A stretch of DNA of 17,356 bases. It comes from Candidatus Pelagibacter sp. (GTDB taxonomy: Bacteria > Pseudomonadota > Alphaproteobacteria > Pelagibacterales > Pelagibacteraceae). The notes beneath the pieces are model-generated. The model was not told the DNA's origin. It was given only the letters and a program-made list of their open reading frames with translations, and made no database searches. Position 1 is the stretch's first letter; every line of letters begins with the position of its first letter. A program made the translations under genes and the position numbers. Of this stretch, positions 14,700 through 17,356 are shown in pieces. The stretch covers positions 1-17,356 of the forward strand of contig JAOIXS010000018.1 in assembly GCA_028225715.1 (NCBI GenBank). Direction: 5' to 3'.

Positions 14700-15086
14700 T
14701 TATTGAGAAAGGACAGATATTACAGCTTGAGCTGCTTCTCTTCCTTTTTTCTTTCTAGCAATAGCTTGACGCATATTGAGGCATGTAATAATTCCATTAC
14801 CAATGGGTTTTTTGTTTTCTACAGATAGTTTCATTATTGCATCAGTTGAAGCATGAGAAATAAAGTCAAAATGAGGTGTTTGGCCCTTAATAACACAACC
14901 CAGAGCTAAAAAAGCATCATACTTCTTGATATTTTTTGAAATTGTAACTGGTATTTCAAAAACACCAGGGACATTGATAATTTTTATTAAACTAGATTTT
15001 GGCAATATGCTCTTGGCACTACTTAACAAGCCTTTTGATATGTCCTTATAATAATCAGCAATAACTATTAAATATTTTTTTTTCAT
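14700..15086 (-). CDS. ribH: 6,7-dimethyl-8-ribityllumazine synthase
   Basis: Condenses the RibB product dihydroxybutanone phosphate with the ribitylamino-uracil to lumazine, the penultimate riboflavin step. 'NVPGVFEIPV' (38-47) is the substrate loop, 'GCVIKGQTPHFDFIS' (63-77) the phosphate loop with the catalytic His72, and 'RQAIARKKKGREAAQA' (106-121) the C-terminal helix with Arg111. At 128 residues it is shorter than the usual 140-160, trimmed at both ends. Near the N-terminus 'ADYYKDIS' stands where most have A-R-F-N/W. The gene starts on the last base of the ribB stop (TAATG). Confidence 0.93.
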   Translation of the reverse strand: MKKKYLIVIADYYKDISKGLLSSAKSILPKSSLIKIINVPGVFEIPVTISKNIKKYDAFLALGCVIKGQTPHFDFISHASTDAIMKLSVENKKPIGNGIITCLNMRQAIARKKKGREAAQAVISVLSQ

Positions 15087-16186
15087 TAAATAATTTCCTG
15101 TTTAGTAATCTTTATATCATAACCTTCTAAACCAATAACTTTTTTAAGAGATTTGGTAATCAATATCATATTTTTAATCTTTAAATCTTTAATTATTTGG
15201 GCTCCAATACCATAATTTCTTATAAGTTTATCATTTCCCTTTTTATAGAAATCTTTGTTCTTATAATCCTTAAGTGTTTGTGTAACAGATTTTAAGTTTG
15301 TATCTTTTATAAAAACTAAAACACAGTTATTAAATTTCTTAAAATAATTTAAAGTTTTATCAAATGAATTTGGTAATTGCTGATTGATTAAATAATTTTG
15401 AACTACGTTAGATGAAATTACTCTGACTCTTGGTATTATCCCTTTTTTAATATTACCTTTAATTAAAGCAAAATGTTCAGATCCATCTAAAAGATTTTCA
15501 TAAATTCTAATCTTATATTTTTGATTTTTAACCTCAATGTCAGATTTTTTTTTAAGTTTAATGAGTTTTTCTTTTTTTAAACGATAAGCAATAAGGTCTT
15601 CAATTTTACCTATCTTTAAATTATGTTTTTTTGCAAAATTAAATAAGTCTTGACCTTTGGCCATTGTGCCATCTTCATTCATTATTTCACAAATAACTGC
15701 AGAGTTATTTTTTTTAGCAAGTTTTGAAATATCAACAGAGGCTTCGGTGTGACCAGCTCTTACTAGAACACCCCCATCTTTAGCAATGATTGGAAAAACA
15801 TGTCCTGGTGAAACAATGTCTTTCTTATTTACATTTTTCTTTGAAGCAATTTTAATTGTCTTTGCTCTATCTTTTGCTGAAATCCCTGTTGTTATTCCTT
15901 TTTTTGCTTCAATAGAAATTGTAAAGGCAGTTTTATTCCTTGATTGATTTATTGGTGACATCAAAGATAAATTTAAGCGTTTTGCTTGTACGCTATCGAG
16001 TGCTAAGCAAATTAATCCACGACCATACTTTGCCATAAAATTTATTTTTTTAGCACTTGAGTCAGTGGTTGATATTATCAAGTCTCCTTCATTTTCTCTT
16101 TTTTCATCATCAACTAAGATGAACATACCGCCCTTCTTTGCGATATTAATTATACTTTCAATGGAGGCATAACTATTTTTTTTCAT
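15086..16186 (-). CDS. ribB: 3,4-dihydroxy-2-butanone-4-phosphate synthase with degenerate GTP cyclohydrolase II-like domain (RibBX type)
   Basis: Residues 1-205 are an intact RibB domain that makes dihydroxybutanone phosphate from ribulose 5-phosphate: 'VDDEKRENEGDLI' (25-37) with the acidic metal loop, 'TTGISAKDRA' (99-108), 'SPGHVFPI' (126-133), 'RAGHTEASVD' (143-152) and 'CEIMNEDGTMA' (166-176). Residues about 215-366 align in layout with GTP cyclohydrolase II, but the zinc cysteines (C...C-x-C) are absent and no R-x-E-G-R-G-I-G-L-like loop is seen, so that activity is not expected. Such RibB proteins with a dead second domain are known as RibBX. A functional RibA should therefore be encoded elsewhere. 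The start overlaps ribE by 14 bases. Confidence 0.9.
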   Translation of the reverse strand: MKKNSYASIESIINIAKKGGMFILVDDEKRENEGDLIISTTDSSAKKINFMAKYGRGLICLALDSVQAKRLNLSLMSPINQSRNKTAFTISIEAKKGITTGISAKDRAKTIKIASKKNVNKKDIVSPGHVFPIIAKDGGVLVRAGHTEASVDISKLAKKNNSAVICEIMNEDGTMAKGQDLFNFAKKHNLKIGKIEDLIAYRLKKEKLIKLKKKSDIEVKNQKYKIRIYENLLDGSEHFALIKGNIKKGIIPRVRVISSNVVQNYLINQQLPNSFDKTLNYFKKFNNCVLVFIKDTNLKSVTQTLKDYKNKDFYKKGNDKLIRNYGIGAQIIKDLKIKNMILITKSLKKVIGLEGYDIKITKQEII

Positions 16187-16766
16187 TAAAATAATTTCTA
16201 ACGTATTTAGATAAGATATCTATCTCTATATTAACTAAGCAGTTCTTTTTTAATGAAGATAAATTGGTTAGCTTAAAAGTATGTGGAATAACCCAAACTT
16301 GAAATCCTTTTTTGGTTACTTTGGATATTGTTAAAGAAATTCCATTTATACATATAGAAGCTTTATCAATTAAATTTGCTCTTTCTTTTTTAGCAAGCTC
16401 AAAGTCAAATAAATATGATTTATCAATCTTCTTAATACTCTGAATTTTACCTACTGCATCAATGTGACCTTGACAAATATGACCTGATATTTTTTGACCA
16501 AATCTCAAAGGAAGTTCAAGATTAATTTTGTCATTTATTTTTAAGAATTTAAATTTTGATCTTTGTATGGTTTCATCTGAAAGATAAAATTCCATTATTT
16601 TATTTTTAATATCAATTAATGTTAAACAAACACCGTCACAAGCAACTGATACACCTAGGTCTTTATTTTTTAACTTTAAATCAGCTTTTACAAAAATATT
16701 AATACCTTTTGATCTTTTTTCAAATTTAGTGATTAAACCTTGGTTAAAAATTATTCCATTAAACAT
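16173..16766 (-). CDS. ribE: riboflavin synthase (alpha chain)
   Basis: Dismutates two lumazine molecules to riboflavin. The 197 residues comprise the two lumazine-binding repeats of the family. Repeat one starts 'MFNGIIFNQGLITKF' (canonical M-F-T-G-I-I) and has 'VACDGVCLTLIDI'. 'GHICQGHIDAVGKI' opens repeat two, which has 'ASICINGISLTISKV' and 'VWVIPHTFKLTNLS'. The gene lies 4 bases after ribD and overlaps ribB by 14 bases. Some annotations call this gene ribC. Confidence 0.95.
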   Translation of the reverse strand: MFNGIIFNQGLITKFEKRSKGINIFVKADLKLKNKDLGVSVACDGVCLTLIDIKNKIMEFYLSDETIQRSKFKFLKINDKINLELPLRFGQKISGHICQGHIDAVGKIQSIKKIDKSYLFDFELAKKERANLIDKASICINGISLTISKVTKKGFQVWVIPHTFKLTNLSSLKKNCLVNIEIDILSKYVRNYFNEKK

Positions 16767-16770
16767 AATA

Positions 16771-17356
16771 TTATTTGTAAAGTGTAATTACATCTTTGCC
16801 TAATTTTTTATTAATTTTCAATTTATTTTTATAATTTTTCTTTAATTCATTAAGAAAACTAAACTTTTTATGGTTAACCAACTTTGATAAGCTTTTTGCA
16901 CATTTGTATAAATAAAATTCATTATATAATCTTTTTTTAACAATGTGTTTAGAAAGATCATTTCCTCCTTCAACTAATAAATTTCTACAGCCAAGGACAT
17001 AGAGTTTCTTTAAAATTGATTTAATATCAAAGTTATTTTTATCTAATTTACCTTTGATTAAAGTTATACCTTTTTTTTTAAACATTAATTTCACTTTAGT
17101 TTTAGCATTATGATAAAAGATTATAGTATTGTTTTTATTTGCTGTTTTAAAAATGTATGAATTTTTTTTAGTTTCTAAGTTTCTATCTAAAATTATTCTT
17201 TTAGGAGAAAATTTATTCAAACCCTCTAGTCTACAGTTAAGCTTTGGGTTATCTTTTTTTAGAGTTTTAGAGGAAATCATTATCGAGTCATTTTTATATC
17301 TAAGAAAATGTGTAAATCTATCAGTATGAATATCTGAAATTCTTTTTGTATCTTTG
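16771..17356 (-). CDS. ribD: riboflavin biosynthesis protein RibD, reductase domain, 5' end outside the window
   Basis: Partial gene. The frame stays open to the window edge upstream of the ATG at 17280, and the extra codons read 'ISDIHTDRFTHFLRYKNDSI', which fits the RibD reductase pattern (I-T-x..., H-x-x-R-x-x-x-D-A-I). So the ATG is internal and the true start, with the N-terminal deaminase domain, lies beyond the window. Visible motifs include 'SKTLKKDNPKLNCR' (canonical T-x-x-x-D-x-P-x-L-x-x-R) and 'LLVEGGNDLSKHIV', the E-G-G nucleotide site. RibD reduces the pyrimidine ribose after deamination. It is the most upstream visible gene of the rib unit. Confidence 0.88.
   Translation of the reverse strand, partial: KDTKRISDIHTDRFTHFLRYKNDSIMISSKTLKKDNPKLNCRLEGLNKFSPKRIILDRNLETKKNSYIFKTANKNNTIIFYHNAKTKVKLMFKKKGITLIKGKLDKNNFDIKSILKKLYVLGCRNLLVEGGNDLSKHIVKKRLYNEFYLYKCAKSLSKLVNHKKFSFLNELKKNYKNKLKINKKLGKDVITLYK

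Noticed and set aside
1..17356. CRISPR array, insertion sequence, prophage, toxin-antitoxin or defence system
   Set aside because: No spaced repeats, transposase, integrase, nuclease or toxin-like genes were seen; nearly all sequence is accounted for by core metabolic, ribosomal and membrane genes.
1..17356. tRNA or rRNA genes
   Set aside because: No gap is large enough for rRNA, and no cloverleaf with a T-loop motif was recognised in the few intergenic stretches.

Overview
The window is a dense, AT-rich bacterial chromosome segment with no mobile elements, no RNA genes and no intergenic gap longer than about 210 bases. Gene content, gene order and base composition point to the SAR11 clade (Pelagibacterales, Alphaproteobacteria). 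Supporting signs are the alphaproteobacterial orders rplM-rpsI-argC, rpmF-plsX-ihfA-merR and ribD-ribE-ribB-ribH-nusB-thiL, extreme compaction with many 1-14 base overlaps, lysine/asparagine/isoleucine-rich proteins, and a putative tandem SAM riboswitch pair in front of metY. The lineage is inferred from these features and was not tested by a database search.

Layout. (1) Positions 1-5260, all minus strand: rplM, rpsI, argC, a 74-residue orphan lipoprotein, hom, an AEC-family permease and an EamA/DMT permease, apparently one long transcription unit. (2) Positions 5261-5471: a divergent control region. It holds a consensus-like promoter for rplM and, on the plus strand, a leader that I read as a SAM-II aptamer followed by a SAM-V aptamer before metY (O-acetylhomoserine sulfhydrylase). 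(3) Positions 5472-8136: metY, convergent with ctaA (heme A synthase), then a small AroQ-type chorismate mutase diverging from ctaA. (4) Positions 8139-10677, minus strand: a putative ubiquinol-cytochrome c chaperone, rpmF, plsX, ihfA, a MerR-type regulator and rpmG. A BamE-like lipoprotein diverges from the chaperone, and the two start codons overlap in a shared CATG. (5) Positions 11149-13254: hppA, a K+-independent-type proton-pumping pyrophosphatase, separated from bamE by a symmetrical AT-rich hairpin. (6) Positions 13341-17356, minus strand: a riboflavin operon, ribD (cut by the window edge), ribE, a RibBX-type ribB with a degenerate second domain, and ribH, followed by nusB and thiL.

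How the genes work together. Hom makes homoserine. MetY joins its acetylated form to sulfide or methanethiol, and the metY leader would switch this step off when S-adenosylmethionine is plentiful. The rib genes supply flavin, while ThiL finishes thiamine diphosphate. CtaA, the cytochrome bc1 chaperone and HppA serve the respiratory and proton-motive membrane. RplM, RpsI, RpmF, RpmG and NusB serve ribosome synthesis.

Most of the window is housekeeping. The items most worth a second look are the compound leader at 5300-5471, including a possible upstream anti-aptamer strand, the lipoprotein between argC and hom, the degenerate RibB C-terminal domain, the absence of fabH between plsX and ihfA, and the overlapping divergent start codons at 10675-10678.
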